Assembly (NCBI GenBank): GCA_035079385.1
Contig: JAVHKY010000052.1
Span: forward strand, 3,720,001 to 3,784,000
Reading direction: 5' to 3'
Length of the DNA stretch: 64,000 bases
Origin: Aspidiotus rigidus
Taxonomy: Eukaryota; Arthropoda; Insecta; Hemiptera; Diaspididae
Shown here: piece after piece, positions 35,848 to 46,262 of the stretch
How the letters are laid out: each line of letters starts with the position of its first letter
Position numbering within the stretch: the stretch's first letter is position 1
Made by a program: the position numbers and the translations under genes
The notes under the pieces: model-generated
Seen by the model: the letters and a program-made list of their open reading frames with translations, nothing else
Told to the model about the DNA's origin: nothing
The model's database searches: none

Positions 35848-35859
35848 AATAGCCTTTAG
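35848..35859. repeat. Target-site duplication of the LINE (3' side)
   Basis: AATAGCCTTTAG, identical to 40397-40408; a following T is shared as well, so the duplication is 12 or 13 bp. Confidence 0.9.
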
Positions 35860-36032
35860 TTTTTTTTTTTTTTTTTTTTTTAATATAATAGATCATACAT
35901 GAACTGCCTAATGGCATTTACATATAGGTAGGACAGATATGGGATAATTAACTTTACTTAGCTAATAGTGCAACCACTATTTTACTACAACTTGATATTA
36001 GGAGATGAATTTGCATTGAGTACAATAAGTAA

Positions 36033-38720
36033 CTATTCAATGCCCGCTATAGGCTTACGCTTTAGTCGTTGGGTTGACGGTTGTTCCAGTAGCTGAAGTG
36101 CCTCTATGTTTGAGTGGTCGTGGAGTCGTTTGATGTACCTTGTTGTGGCTTTTGATGCGATTTGCTGCACAGTTTCCAGAGCCAGGTCTTCGTGCAACTG
36201 TTGGTTTGTAACATACCACGGAGCTCCTGTGATTTTACGGAGTGCATTGTTCTGGAATCGCTGTAAGATCTCTATATTGCTACTTGCTGCCGAGCCCCAT
36301 ATTGGTATTCCATACGTCCAAATGGGGCGAAGAATCATGATATAAAGTAGCCTTTTGTTCCGGAGTGATAGCCGACTCTTAGCTCTGAGCATCCAGAACA
36401 TAGTGCGAAAGCGGAGTTTGAGTTGCTCTTTTTTCTTGATTATATGCACTTTCCAGTTTAGCTTACAGTCCAAGTGTAAGCCTAAATATCGGGTGCAGTC
36501 AGCGCGCTGTACAGGTTCGTCATTTATATATGTGGGGTCATATCCATGCTTTCTGAGGGCAAAGTCGACACGGACAGTCTTGGATGCATTTGTTTGGATT
36601 TTCCACCTGGTGGTCCATTCATTCACTTTGTTGACAGCTCTCTGCAATTTGGTGACTGCAGCAGTGTAATCTTCATGCGTAGCAAGTATAGCGGTATCGT
36701 CTGCAAATGTGGCCAGGGTGGAGTCCCCCTGCTCTGGAATGTCAGCAGTATATAGTGTATACAACAGGGGACCAAGAACACTGCCCTGTGGTACACCCGC
36801 TGCTATTGGCTTGTCAGAAGAGTCAGCTTCTCCATAGTGAACATAGAATCTTCTGTCGCTAAGGTAAGAAGATATAATTTGCACATGACAAGTTGGAAAG
36901 TGTTTACTGATTTTGTGGAGGAGCCCGGGCATCCATACTCGGTCAAAGGCTTGACTAACATCCAGAAATATGGATGGGCAAAACTTTTTCTCTTCCAGTG
37001 CCTTTCTAATTGCTGCTCCAACACGATGGACCTGTTCAATGGTAGAGTGCCTCTTCCTGAATCCAAACTGGTGGTCTGGGATTAAGTTCTTGTTTTCAAC
37101 TATTTTCAGTAAGCGCCTCATGTAAAGCTTCTCAAATAGTTTGGAAAGTACTGAAAGCAGGGATATTGGACGATGCGAGCTGGCTATTTCTGGCGGTTTA
37201 CCCTCTTTAGGAATCATAATTATCCTCGCCAACTTCCACTGTTTTGGTACATATTGCAGTCTTAGTACTGCATTATATAAGTAGGTTAACATTACCAGGC
37301 CTTTGCGTGGAAGCTCTTGTAGAACACGAGCCGAGATTTGATCGTGTCCTGGCGCTCTCTTAGGGTTAAGTTTCTTTTTAATCATAGCTTTGATTTCACT
37401 CGGAGAGAATAAGTCAACTACTTGCTCCTCTGTTTGGTAGAGGTCAGGAGAGATATCAGTGGCAATATCATTAGGTTGGAATCTTTGCTCAAGGTGTTCG
37501 GCAAAGACTTCAGCCTTCTCTTTATCAGATCTCGCCCAAGTATTATTTGGTCGTTTCAATGGAGAAATGTAGTCTGGTGGTTTATTTAACGAACGAGCTA
37601 CCTTCCAGAGTGAATAATCAGTGGCTTCTGTGGCTCCCAGAGTGGTTACAAAGTGATTGAAGGAATCATTGTTGTGCTCACAGATACGGGTTTTGACCAG
37701 TTTACAGAGGTTATTAAATGCCTGCTTGTGCAGAGGGTTGCGCGATAGCTGCCAACGGTGTCTTGCTTTCCTACGTTTCTGGATCAAGTCCAGGATTTCC
37801 TTGGGATAGCACGCATGATAGTGTTGTCCTTGAAAATTCATGGGTGTGGCCGATTTTGCTTCATGTTGAAGTAGTTTTGTGAAGGAATCGACTGCTTCCT
37901 CTAGTTCGTGTGGCGATTTCAGGCGTATGCGGAGGTTAACATTGTTGTTCACACCATCACGGAAAGCATCCCAGTCCGTATGTTTGTTAGTAAGTTTAGG
38001 AGCCATCTGTTTGCGTATAATGGAATTGCTAAGAGTTAGGATAAGTGGCGAGTGGTCTGAGGACAGGTCATCAATGTTCACAATTTCAGTATAGTTGGCT
38101 GATACTGCGCTTGTGATAAAAAAGTCAATGCAGTCTGGTATTTTGTCAGGATCGCTGGGCCAGTGTGTTGGTTTACCATTGGAGAGGCATTTTGCGTTTG
38201 CGTCAGCTGTGGCCTTCCATAATTGGCGGCCTTTAGTTGTAGTAGTGCGAGATCCCCAGTAAGGATGCTTGGCATTAAAATCACCACCAATGATCCATTT
38301 GCTTCCTAGATGATTGAAAAAGTGAGTGTACTGATCGGCAGTAATTTTGTGTTTTGGCGGACTATAAACCGAAGCAATGACAAGCTCAGTGCCACAGTGG
38401 AGCCTAGTGGATATGCCTGCTGCTTGGATGGGTTCGGTGCAGTAGGAGCTGATTTCATGATGTGGTATGGTGTTCCGGATATAGAGGGCAGCTCCTCCAT
38501 GCGCTGCATCTTTTGGGTGGTTGCATGTATATAGCTTGTAATTCCTTATTTCAGCATACGATCTTGACGTGAGGTGAGATTCTGATATCAGTGCTATGTC
38601 AATTTTTTCAGTATTCATGAATTGCGTTAGTTCAATCTTGCGTGCCAAGAGGCCATTAGCATTCCATGTGAGGATTTTTGTGGTTTGACGTGTAGAGGAA
38701 GCTTGGGCGGGGCGCGCCAT
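36033..38720 (-). CDS. LINE ORF2: AP-endonuclease and reverse transcriptase
   Basis: 895 residues. The N-terminal endonuclease/exonuclease/phosphatase domain (about 15-230) shows WNANG (19-23), Glu47 in SESH, GGDFNAKHPYWGS (145-157) and SDHSPL (221-226), the residues used to nick the target. The RT domain (about 490-760) has motif A FLDVSQAFDRVW (585-596), motif B AGVPQGSVLGPLLY (641-654) and catalytic FADD (672-675). The C-terminal part (GTTYGIPIWGSA-like PIWTYGIPIWG, then RFQNNALRKITGAPWYV) is as in X-element/Jockey polymerases, and no RNase H is seen. The ATG at 38718-38720 shares its A with the ORF1 stop (TAATG), so translation probably depends on termination-reinitiation. The length is normal for the clade. 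No inactivating change is visible. Confidence 0.92.
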   Translation of the reverse strand: MARPAQASSTRQTTKILTWNANGLLARKIELTQFMNTEKIDIALISESHLTSRSYAEIRNYKLYTCNHPKDAAHGGAALYIRNTIPHHEISSYCTEPIQAAGISTRLHCGTELVIASVYSPPKHKITADQYTHFFNHLGSKWIIGGDFNAKHPYWGSRTTTTKGRQLWKATADANAKCLSNGKPTHWPSDPDKIPDCIDFFITSAVSANYTEIVNIDDLSSDHSPLILTLSNSIIRKQMAPKLTNKHTDWDAFRDGVNNNVNLRIRLKSPHELEEAVDSFTKLLQHEAKSATPMNFQGQHYHACYPKEILDLIQKRRKARHRWQLSRNPLHKQAFNNLCKLVKTRICEHNNDSFNHFVTTLGATEATDYSLWKVARSLNKPPDYISPLKRPNNTWARSDKEKAEVFAEHLEQRFQPNDIATDISPDLYQTEEQVVDLFSPSEIKAMIKKKLNPKRAPGHDQISARVLQELPRKGLVMLTYLYNAVLRLQYVPKQWKLARIIMIPKEGKPPEIASSHRPISLLSVLSKLFEKLYMRRLLKIVENKNLIPDHQFGFRKRHSTIEQVHRVGAAIRKALEEKKFCPSIFLDVSQAFDRVWMPGLLHKISKHFPTCHVQIISSYLSDRRFYVHYGEADSSDKPIAAGVPQGSVLGPLLYTLYTADIPEQGDSTLATFADDTAILATHEDYTAAVTKLQRAVNKVNEWTTRWKIQTNASKTVRVDFALRKHGYDPTYINDEPVQRADCTRYLGLHLDCKLNWKVHIIKKKEQLKLRFRTMFWMLRAKSRLSLRNKRLLYIMILRPIWTYGIPIWGSAASSNIEILQRFQNNALRKITGAPWYVTNQQLHEDLALETVQQIASKATTRYIKRLHDHSNIEALQLLEQPSTQRLKRKPIAGIE

Positions 38721-38722
38721 TA
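38718..38722 (-). promoter_or_regulatory. TAATG stop/start coupling site
   Basis: The minus strand reads TAATG, with TAA ending ORF1 and ATG starting ORF2, sharing one A. The same UAAUG junction is known to couple translation of the two ORFs in the Bombyx LINE SART1, so ribosomes may reinitiate here. Confidence 0.7.
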
Positions 38723-40192
38723 TGATTTTGTGCCTATTGACTTTGAACCTGTTATATTAACTATAATAGTTAGCATTTGGTCCATGCGTTCACCTAGTTT
38801 AGTAAGCTGCAGAGTGAGATTTTCAACTAGCTTCTCTAGCAGTGTAAGACGGTTGACAGTTTGATCAGAAGTTTCAGCAGCCTCAGCGTAGGAACGGGGT
38901 GGTTGAGTTCGCCTCTTAGGTACGTTTGCGTTATTATTGATTTGACTGGAGGGGGGAGGAAGATTTTGGTTTTCACGAGTCTTTAACGGTGGGTTTCTAT
39001 TTTTTGACAATTTTTTGTATTCGGGGCACCCTCTATAGTTTGCTGTATGGCTTCCACCACAAAGGCCACATTTGGGGGGCACGTCACGTTCTTTTGTGCA
39101 TACTCTATTATCATGTTCCTCGCCACATTTCACGCAGACAATAGGGAGGGCACAATATGTTCTTGTGTGCCCATATTTCTGGCATCGCTTACATTGCACA
39201 ATGTCACGATGGGGACGGGGAGCTTCAACGCGAATAATTGTGTGTAGCAGCGTCTTTAGTTCATAGATACTTTTATTGTTATCTTTTGGTTCAAGATCAA
39301 CAAAGAATAGCGGGAGCGGTTCTTTAGTGCTCCAATGTCGGATATTAACAATATTTCTGACCTCATGCCCATTGTCATTCAAGGCCGTTTTGATTTCCTC
39401 AATGTCTGTCGAGCTGTGGAGATTTCTAATCACCACCTTGAATGCTCGATCTGTTTTCACTTGGTAAGTATAGAATTTAATGCCGTTTTCACGTAACTTT
39501 TTGACCAGAGCCCTGAATTCATCCGAAGTTTCAACTATAACTTTCACCACATTATTGGCGAGCGATTTTGTGAGAAGAGTATCTGCGTTAGTGAATTCAG
39601 ACAATTTATTCATCATACCTGAGAAACTAACAACGCCTTGTATGAAGATTGGGGGTGGTTTGGGTTCTCTTTTCTTCTCTTCATCGCCGGTTTGTTCATC
39701 CACCATGGGTAGACCCTGGAATCGATTCTTTACAGAAAGACTGGACTTTTTTTGCGTTTGCTCAGGGGAGTTTCCACTGGAACTATCATCTCGACCCCTT
39801 TTTCGTGCTGACACCGTCTGCCATTCGTTGATTAAGGGTAGTTCGGACGCAGAGGATTGACTGGACGCAGGGAGCTCCTTGGTGTTTATCTGCTCATTAT
39901 TCACTTGAGGGACGACCTGTCCATTTGACGATGCAAAATAGTCTGTTATTTTCCCATCCATTGATTTCACCATGTGATTGGATTCTTCTTTCAAATCGTT
40001 TTCACTTGTTGATCGTTGACCTTCAACCTTGTGCGTAGTGTCGGAGTTCAGTTCGCTTTTGTTTACATTTTTCTTGATGATACTTAAAATTTCTTCACTT
40101 GTACATTTACAAAGAACAACAGTTTTGCTATCAACAAGTTGTGTTTTTTTCGGACTAGTTTTGTTTGTAAATTTACGTAGCAAATTCGACAT
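38720..40192 (-). CDS. LINE ORF1: gag-like RNA-binding protein with three CCHC knuckles
   Basis: 490 residues. A polar, low-complexity N-terminal third (1-175) precedes an RRM-like/PRE_C2HC segment (about 180-330, with FKVVIRNLHSSTDIEEIK). Then come three zinc knuckles: C334-x2-C337-x4-H342-x4-C347, C353-x2-C356-x3-H360-x4-C365 and C375-x2-C378-x3-H382-x6-C389. The C-terminal tail has PPPRSYAEAA-like text and a short leucine-rich coiled coil (about 446-480). This is the architecture of Jockey/X-element ORF1 proteins, which coat element RNA and escort it to the nucleus. The start is the first ATG of the frame at 40192. The stop TAA (38722-38720) overlaps the ORF2 ATG by one base. Confidence 0.9.
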   Translation of the reverse strand: MSNLLRKFTNKTSPKKTQLVDSKTVVLCKCTSEEILSIIKKNVNKSELNSDTTHKVEGQRSTSENDLKEESNHMVKSMDGKITDYFASSNGQVVPQVNNEQINTKELPASSQSSASELPLINEWQTVSARKRGRDDSSSGNSPEQTQKKSSLSVKNRFQGLPMVDEQTGDEEKKREPKPPPIFIQGVVSFSGMMNKLSEFTNADTLLTKSLANNVVKVIVETSDEFRALVKKLRENGIKFYTYQVKTDRAFKVVIRNLHSSTDIEEIKTALNDNGHEVRNIVNIRHWSTKEPLPLFFVDLEPKDNNKSIYELKTLLHTIIRVEAPRPHRDIVQCKRCQKYGHTRTYCALPIVCVKCGEEHDNRVCTKERDVPPKCGLCGGSHTANYRGCPEYKKLSKNRNPPLKTRENQNLPPPSSQINNNANVPKRRTQPPRSYAEAAETSDQTVNRLTLLEKLVENLTLQLTKLGERMDQMLTIIVNITGSKSIGTKS

Positions 40193-40396
40193 AAGCTACA
40201 AAGCTGCCGAGTCAGCTTTTCACGCGGTCACGAGCTGCAAATGAGATGCACTCGGTGTGTATCGTTGTTATTACGAATTATTATTGTTATTATTACATAT
40301 ATATATATTTTTTTTTGAACACTAATGAGTATATTACGCGAAAAACATTAACGTGAAGGCAAACGTGCTATTCACGACAAAGACAGCGACGAACTT

Positions 40397-40408
40397 AATA
40401 GCCTTTAG
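40397..40408. repeat. Target-site duplication of the LINE (5' side)
   Basis: AATAGCCTTTAG, matching 35848-35859 exactly. It fixes the 5' end of the element at 40396 and shows the copy is not 5'-truncated. Confidence 0.9.
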
Positions 40409-40494
40409 TAATTAAAAACTATACATAGAAACTGTACTTACGGCCCATATTCTGGTCATAGCCCTCGCTCGACCTCGACCATTCAGTCCGGTCC

Positions 40495-40745
40495 GTCGTC
40501 ACCAGAGTAAACAGAGGTCGTCTTCGCTACTTTTACAACATGAACAAACACGGGCATCATCCAAATTTGTAATTTAGGTTCGCCTAATGCGTTGAGTGCG
40601 CGTAAGCTGTGCACCACGAAAATTGTTGAGTGTTGCAGATTCACCGCTTGGTTAACTGCGTTAGGCGAACTCTAAACTGTGAATTTCGAAGATGCTCGTG
40701 TCACGAGCTCTCTTGGACGAACTCTGTTTACTCTGTGGTCACCAC
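40495..40745. mobile_element. Foldback MITE
   Basis: Outer arms CAGAGTAAACAGAG (near 40504) and CTCTGTTTACTCTG (near 40725) are inverted. Imperfect pairing continues inward through GGTCGTC/GGACGAAC and CATC/GATG to a strong inner pair TTTAGGTTCGCCTAATGCG (from 40573) with CGTTAGGCGAACTCTAAA (to 40676). The arms together span about 100 nt each with indels. No coding content. Confidence 0.6.
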
Positions 40746-40749
40746 TCTT

Positions 40750-41280
40750 TCGTAATATTGACTCCCAATACATTTGGTTCCTCCCATTTTGTTTTTCGAC
40801 CACCCTTCTTTCTTTTTTCCTCACTGAAACCAGTTTTTCATCTTTGCGGCCCATCTCTCACCCCCTTTTTAGCGACATGCCCGCGCAGTCCTACTTTATT
40901 TTCCTTATTTTGTGAATGAATTCCCGACTGCTTTTAAATTTTTTCTTGGTACCTATCCTTTATGCCAATCCTGTCTTTCCTTCTGACATTCGTCCTCAGC
41001 ATGGAGTTTTTTTTCTTCCAATTTCTTTGTTGTTACACAGCTATTCAGAATGCCACTTTTGTAACTGTTTCTGAATGAACCTTTGAATACCCTTTTTGGG
41101 GGACCAGTATTTTTTCAGGCCAACGCGATCTTCCTATCCACCTCTCCATCTGTTCTGCTACTCACACTTATTAATTGCCCTAGGTATATTACATCATTTG
41201 CCAACTCAATAATTCGTCCATCAACCCTCTGTTCTCTTTTCCATTTCATAGAATCTTCGTTTTTTCAATGTTTATCCCTA
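40750..41280. other. No gene; pyrimidine-rich
   Basis: T/C-rich sequence with short open frames lacking domains. Confidence 0.35.
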
Positions 41281-41285
41281 GACCT

Positions 41286-41552
41286 GCCTTTTTAACAGGG
41301 AACTTGTGTTATGGGGGGCTTTTTGAGAAATTTGCTGTGCGCCATCCGCCGTCCGGCAAAAAATTTAGAAAAAATTCGACTCTCGAGCTATATATGATTG
41401 GAGGGGGACTTGGAAAAATTTCGACTCTCAAGCTATATTATACTAGTCTTATAGTAGGTCTAGGCTTCATTGAATTTTCAATACCAAATCCCATTTGAAT
41501 CATAAAACAGGTTCCCTGCGTTCCTCGTTTAACTTCGTTAAGGAAGCCGTCG
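41286..41552 (-). repeat. Modular twin-hairpin dispersed repeat, copy 4 (short, near complete)
   Basis: On the minus strand: the stem CTTAAC-GAA-GTTAAA (about 41527-41542), GCAGGGAACCTGTTTTATG, ATTTGGTATTGAAAATTCA, GAAGCCTAGACCTAC, AGTATAATATAGCTTGAGAG, two 45-bp core units (TCCAAGTCCCCCTCCAATC, TATATAGCTCGAGAGTCG), a GC module (GCCGGACGGCGGATGGCGC) and the closing motif CACAAGTTCCCTGTTAA at 41289. At ~265 bp this is the most compact copy and a useful reference for the family. Its left half matches 63828-63990 almost base for base in inverse orientation. Confidence 0.8.
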
Positions 41553-41689
41553 TTTTCCTCTTCTGATCTAATTCCTTTATCATACCTTCCAATTCCTCCA
41601 TGCTTTTTGCTACAAGAACTATGTTGTATCCGCAAATCTCAGATGATTTGTCCTTCACTGCACTACAAGATCGATGCCCGTAAAAATAT

Positions 41690-41975
41690 GACAGGAGAGA
41701 AACTTGGAAAAAATTGAACTATCAGAGAAGTTGAAATTGAAAATATTTTGCACATCGAGCTATACAATTATTATGACAAACGGATAACTTGGAACATTTT
41801 CAACTTTCAAGCTATTATATGATGAGAGAGGAACATGGAAGAATTTCAACTTCCAAGATATACCTATTTGACAGGAGGAGGACTTGGAAAAATATCAACC
41901 ATCCTTCTACGCCAATGGTGATACGCCAAAAATTTCAAAAACCCCTCCCCCCATGGAACAGGTTTTGCGTAATAC
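41690..41975. repeat. Modular repeat, decayed copy
   Basis: Several degenerate 45-bp core units (TTCAACTTTCAAGCTATTAT, AGGAGGACTTGGAAAAAT) are followed by CCATGGAACAGGTTTT near 41950, a worn terminal motif. Confidence 0.55.
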
Positions 41976-41984
41976 CTTAATTTA

Positions 41985-42700
41985 GATTAGGTAGTTGACA
42001 TCATAAAAAACTGGAAAAGGACCTAACGTCATCAGGATTAAACGGAATAATCTCTATACAATAGGGAATACTCGACGTCAAGTGGGTGGACCCGAAGGAA
42101 TATATTGAGGGCTTTAAATAAGTTTGTTCCAATTGAGCTAGATGAAGGAAGGGATTTTCAAAATCTCAACACAATCAACTGGAGAACAGAAGTAGGAGTC
42201 GTTTTATTTGTATGTAAAAAAGAAAAGTCATAGAACTAATCATGGCTGAAGATTGGAATGACCGTAGTAAATGAATCAATTAATCTTAGAATCAAAATGT
42301 TTTTCATCCATTAATTTGCAGATTACAGGAGGACGTCGCAGAATCAATTATTACTATGTATATGAATAATTAGAAGAGATGGATGCAGATGACTGAAAAA
42401 GAAGGAGAGGAAGAGAGGGAGAAATGGAAGAGTACGATACTGACGAAGAGAACAATTTGTAAGACTCGGGAAACGATAAAGAAAAGAAAGAAAAAAAAAG
42501 TCCTATGGAAGAATGAGTAAAGGATGAAAGAGTGTAAAATTTAACAAAATTGAGAAAGAAGAAAAGCTTTAAAAGAAAATTAGGCGGATTGAACAATGAG
42601 ATGAAAAGATACAAAAAAATTTTCTGGCATAGCCAAATAAATGAAGATCATGTTCCATGTCTTTTATATTTTATCAGTCATCTTGAAATATTTTAGTCTA
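41985..42700. other. No gene seen
   Basis: A/G-rich DNA, strongly purine-rich at 42360-42600. Minus-strand open frames there are composition artefacts. Confidence 0.35.
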
Positions 42701-44203
42701 GGCTTCTACTAGGTCAAGTGTTCGTGAGATATTATTCGTTTACCCCCTTACCTATCTTGGCGTCGTATAAGTCTTGTATTCTCGGTTGGTATTGGGTCGA
42801 TTTATATGAAATTGAGAATAATTGAAGTTTTATATTTGCTGTATGGAATAGGGTTATTTTTTTGATAATCGGATTGATAGAATTAAAGATTTTTCGATTT
42901 TAATTTAGAAAAATTCGGAGCGGGGTAAGTTGAACGTCAGTTCGTTAACCATCCGGCGTTAAAGGAATGAATGTTGCTATGGAAAATGACGAGTGTTACT
43001 GACTTGTGCGCGAAAAGTGTTTCTTTCTCAGAAGGGGAGGGGGTTGTAAGTTGTGTATTATCAGTACACGAGATTGAATAAAAAATAATGGTTGGCAAGT
43101 TTTGAAAATGAATTTCTATCGGAAAACGACGTCATTATTGTCGTTATTAACGAAAACGACTATAAGTGAAATATAATGTAGGCCAGCCAATAATGAACAA
43201 AATGGAAACTAAAAGAAATAGAGATGTACAAAAATAAGATACAAAAGTCGGTTTTGCTTTCGCGCTGCGAAGGCTTTTTTGAGGTATCACCTTTCGTGGG
43301 GTGAACTCGCGGGTGCGTAATTTCTTGGTGACACCAGTGCCGGTGAACGCTGTCAATGAAGGATCCACGGAGTTGTTTAATCTGCGCGAGAGTCTCATCA
43401 CTTATGAAGACCCGGTCGCGAGTGTGCTGCAGATTCCGAAGGATGCAAGAATTTGTATAGTAATGGAGGCATTATGACTGCATCAAATTCAAACGAAAGG
43501 AAACGCAAATGCTACTTCTATGGCGACAACGCGCAAACTTTGTATTGCTGTCGAAAATTCCTCAGCTTATCGACCGAAGCCAGGAACCAATTTGTAAGAA
43601 AACAACGTTTATGTCCAGAATACTTCGAAGCCATCCAATTCTCTCACAGTTTCACAAATGGACATTTTCGAAAAAAATCATCGCCCATCAATCGAGACTC
43701 GATAGCTTCCTGTACCACCGATCACATTTGGCTTCTCGGATTCAACTAATGCTCCAAAATGTCGCTGATTAATAAAATATTGTAAGAACTGCAATAAAGT
43801 TTTTTATTGCAATGATATTTTTAGAAGAATACTGTCTCCGTCTTGATGTCGTTCATTTCCAAGGAAATGTAAATTAAAATCGTTGATCGTCGTGATTTGT
43901 CACACATTACGTACAAAAATGTAGAAGCTTATAAGAGAAATGCCGAAAGAGAATTCAAGTCTCCTATGAGAAATATGAGGTGTCGCATTTATAAGAGAAA
44001 TATTTTGAGGTATCACCTTTCGTGGGGCGAACGAGCGGAGCGACCTTTTGTATATTTTGAGGTATCACCGTTCGCCCCCTGTCTCGCTGTTCTATTGGAA
44101 TGGTGTGAGAATATTCAAGTCTTCTATGAGAAATATGAGGTATCGCCTTTATGAGAAATATTTTGAGGTATCACCTTTCGTGGGGCGAACTCGCGGTTGT
44201 TTG

Positions 44204-44357
44204 ATTATTTATTTATTTAATTATTTAAGCACACGGGGTTTACTCGCAAATTTCTGAATCACCCACGGGGTAGAGATGTGCACGGACGCACGCTTGCACG
44301 GACGCACAGACTCTCGGACTAATTATTTAATTATTTAAATTATTTAATTATTTAATT
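44204..44357. repeat. ATTT/AATT tetranucleotide array, block 1
   Basis: Two short runs of TTTATTTAATTA type around a GCACGGACGCAC duplication. The sequence next to the first run (GGTTTACTCGCAAATTTCTG, AATCACCCACGGGGTAGAG) recurs at 49805-49850 beside the last ATTT block. Confidence 0.8.
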
Positions 44358-44639
44358 GAAGCCTTCTTTTCAAGAAGGGCGTATCTCGAAAAAACGCGTT
44401 TTGAGAAAAACGAACGCTGGTACGAAGCGTAGAGAAATCAGAATGCGAAGAAGTGTGGTCAGTGCACAGGTGGCATCGATCATCTTTCAATCCCCCCCTA
44501 TTACCCGTCCAAAGAGCGTAATTTAAAAAATTCGTTTACCCCCTTACCTATCTTGGCGTCGTATAAGTCTTCTATGAGAAATACGAGGTAGCGCGAACTC
44601 GCTGTTGTATTGGAATGGTATGTGACAATTCAAATCTAG

Positions 44640-44795
44640 GGAACTTGGAAAAATTTCGACTATCCAGCCTTTATTTATTTAATTATTTAATTATTCAATT
44701 ATTTAATTATTCAATTATTTAATTATTTAATTATTTAATTATTGAATATTATTTATTTATTTATTTATTTATATTTATTTATTTATTTATTATTA
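44640..44795. repeat. 45-bp unit fragment followed by ATTT/AATT array, block 2
   Basis: GGAACTTGGAAAAATTTCGA followed by CTATCCAGCC is a partial 45-bp unit. It runs directly into about 120 bp of ATTT/AATT repeats. Confidence 0.8.
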
Positions 44796-46193
44796 CTTCT
44801 TGTACTAGGTCAAGTGTTCGTGAGATAGTATTCGTTTACCCCTTTACCTATCTTGGCGTCGTATAAGTCTTGTATGAGAAATATTTTGAGGTAATTATGG
44901 GTGTTCCATATTTTGAGGTATCAACTTTCGGTGGGGCGAACGAGCGATCTCGCTGTTGTATTGGAATGGTATGAGAAAATTCAAGTCTTTTTTGAGAACT
45001 ATGAGGTAGCGCGAACTCGCTCCGCTCGTTCGCTCCCTGTCTCACTGTTGTATTGGAATGGTATGAGAAAATTGAAGTCTTCTATGAGAATGATGAGGTA
45101 GCGCCTTTATGAGAAATATATTTTGAGGTAGTTATACATCAACCTTTACTAAGGAAACACGGACGCTAGGGTTAAAAAGCATATAAGTCAAGAAGTTATC
45201 GTTTGAGAAAGCAATATTTCGGACGAGCTATTAGTGCTTTTTATAGTATTTAGTAATTTACTTATTAGCATTCACGATAATTACCTATGTAGAATAATAA
45301 CTGAAACTTGAATATCTCTTGTTCGGGTAGAAATAAGCGTTCGTAATTGAACCTTCTGTAAATATTTGTTGCTGATATCTTCGTTTTGTTTAAACATCGT
45401 CGTTGTAGTTACTCCTAAAAGGGCCGGTACCATCACATTGTCGGACTCATGATAGTGGAAGATTTGTGTCTTTTCTGATGGAATCTGTTTATGGACGCGT
45501 ATTCTGGCTCGGGGCAGAAGGCTTTTTTGGTCGACCACGGCTGTGATTTCGTCGTTTTGTTTAGTAGAAGATAGAGTTGGTACCGTAATAATTTCCGATT
45601 TACGACGGCGACGGAGAAAGGTTGTTATTCCTTCGTGCAGAATTTTTCGTCAGTGTTCACGACTTCGTCGAACATGGACGTCTTAAATTGTTCGTTGCAT
45701 ATTAACTTTGTCTCTGGCTCATCACGACTTCTTCTTGATGGAAGTGGAGGCCTCTTTTGGTCGACCATGGGTGCGATTTCGTTAGTTTTCGTTTGTTGAA
45801 GACGTCAAATCTTACACTGCTTTTGTTAGGTAGGAAAATGCGTTGCTTCTTATCGCTGTTATCGTCCATGCCCGAAGATCTGTAGCTGTACCGTCACAAT
45901 TTCGCATCCGTGATAAGGAGAGGTTTCTCTTCTTCTCTGAGAAAATCCGTTGATGACCGTTTACGATGATTTTCGGAAATAATTTCTGATGTGTGGTCTC
46001 TCATGTTTCGCAGGGTTTGGAATGAAGATTCGCCGAATACTTTCTGGTTGCGTTTTAAAGAACGACGTACTTATAGGAAAGGTCTTCAGTGGTATACGTA
46101 TAATTTTGTGCTTACAAATTTTGAGTTCCGAAAGAGAAAACGAGAAATTTTGAGATGTGGCGAAGATACGTCCGATCGGTAGAAGACCCATTT

Positions 46194-46224
46194 ATTTGCG
46201 TACCCTATTACAGGGTACGCAAAT
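46194..46224. repeat. 13-bp-armed perfect hairpin, copy 1
   Basis: ATTTGCGTACCCT, loop ATTAC, AGGGTACGCAAAT. Imperfect pairing extends outward (ATCGGTAGAAGAC against GTCTTCTACATCGGT), giving arms of about 40 nt. Confidence 0.85.
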
Positions 46225-46262
46225 TACACGGAAATGTCTTCTACATCGGTCGAACGTTCGTT

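Larger units (their letters stand above)
35860..40396 (-). mobile_element. Full-length Jockey-clade LINE, apparently intact
   Basis: The insertion is bounded exactly by the 12-bp duplication AATAGCCTTTAG and ends in a 22-nt poly(A) (poly-T at 35860-35881 on the plus strand). In element order it has a ~200-nt 5' UTR (40396-40193), ORF1 (490 codons), ORF2 (895 codons) and a ~150-nt 3' UTR. Both frames are open end to end and carry all expected domains. The exact duplication, full length and intact ORFs imply a recent insertion that may still be mobile, or was when it landed. Its host site is close to a foldback MITE (40495-40745). Confidence 0.9.
42711..45130 (+). repeat. Complex array of short shuffled modules
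   Basis: Module 1 (CTAGGTCAAGTGTTCGTGAG, TTCGTTTACCCCCTTACC, TATCTTGGCGTCGTATAAGT) occurs near 42711-42775, 44532-44575 and 44803-44872. Module 2 (TTTTGAGGTATCACC, TTCGTGGGGCGAAC) occurs near 43278, 44010, 44055, 44160 and 44917. Module 3 (CGCTGTTGTATTGGAATGGT, ATGAGAAAATTCAAGTCTTC, TATGAGAAATATGAGGTAGC) occurs near 44080, 44590, 44950 and 45045. Modules abut in varying order, with the inverted pair GAACGAGCGGAGCG / CGCTCCGCTCGTTC. No coding sequence is evident, so the small open frames are ignored. Confidence 0.7.

Noticed and set aside
36106..36755. Plus-strand open frames opposite the LINE (also 39480-39860)
   Set aside because: They are shadows of the minus-strand ORF1/ORF2, whose domains are unambiguous.
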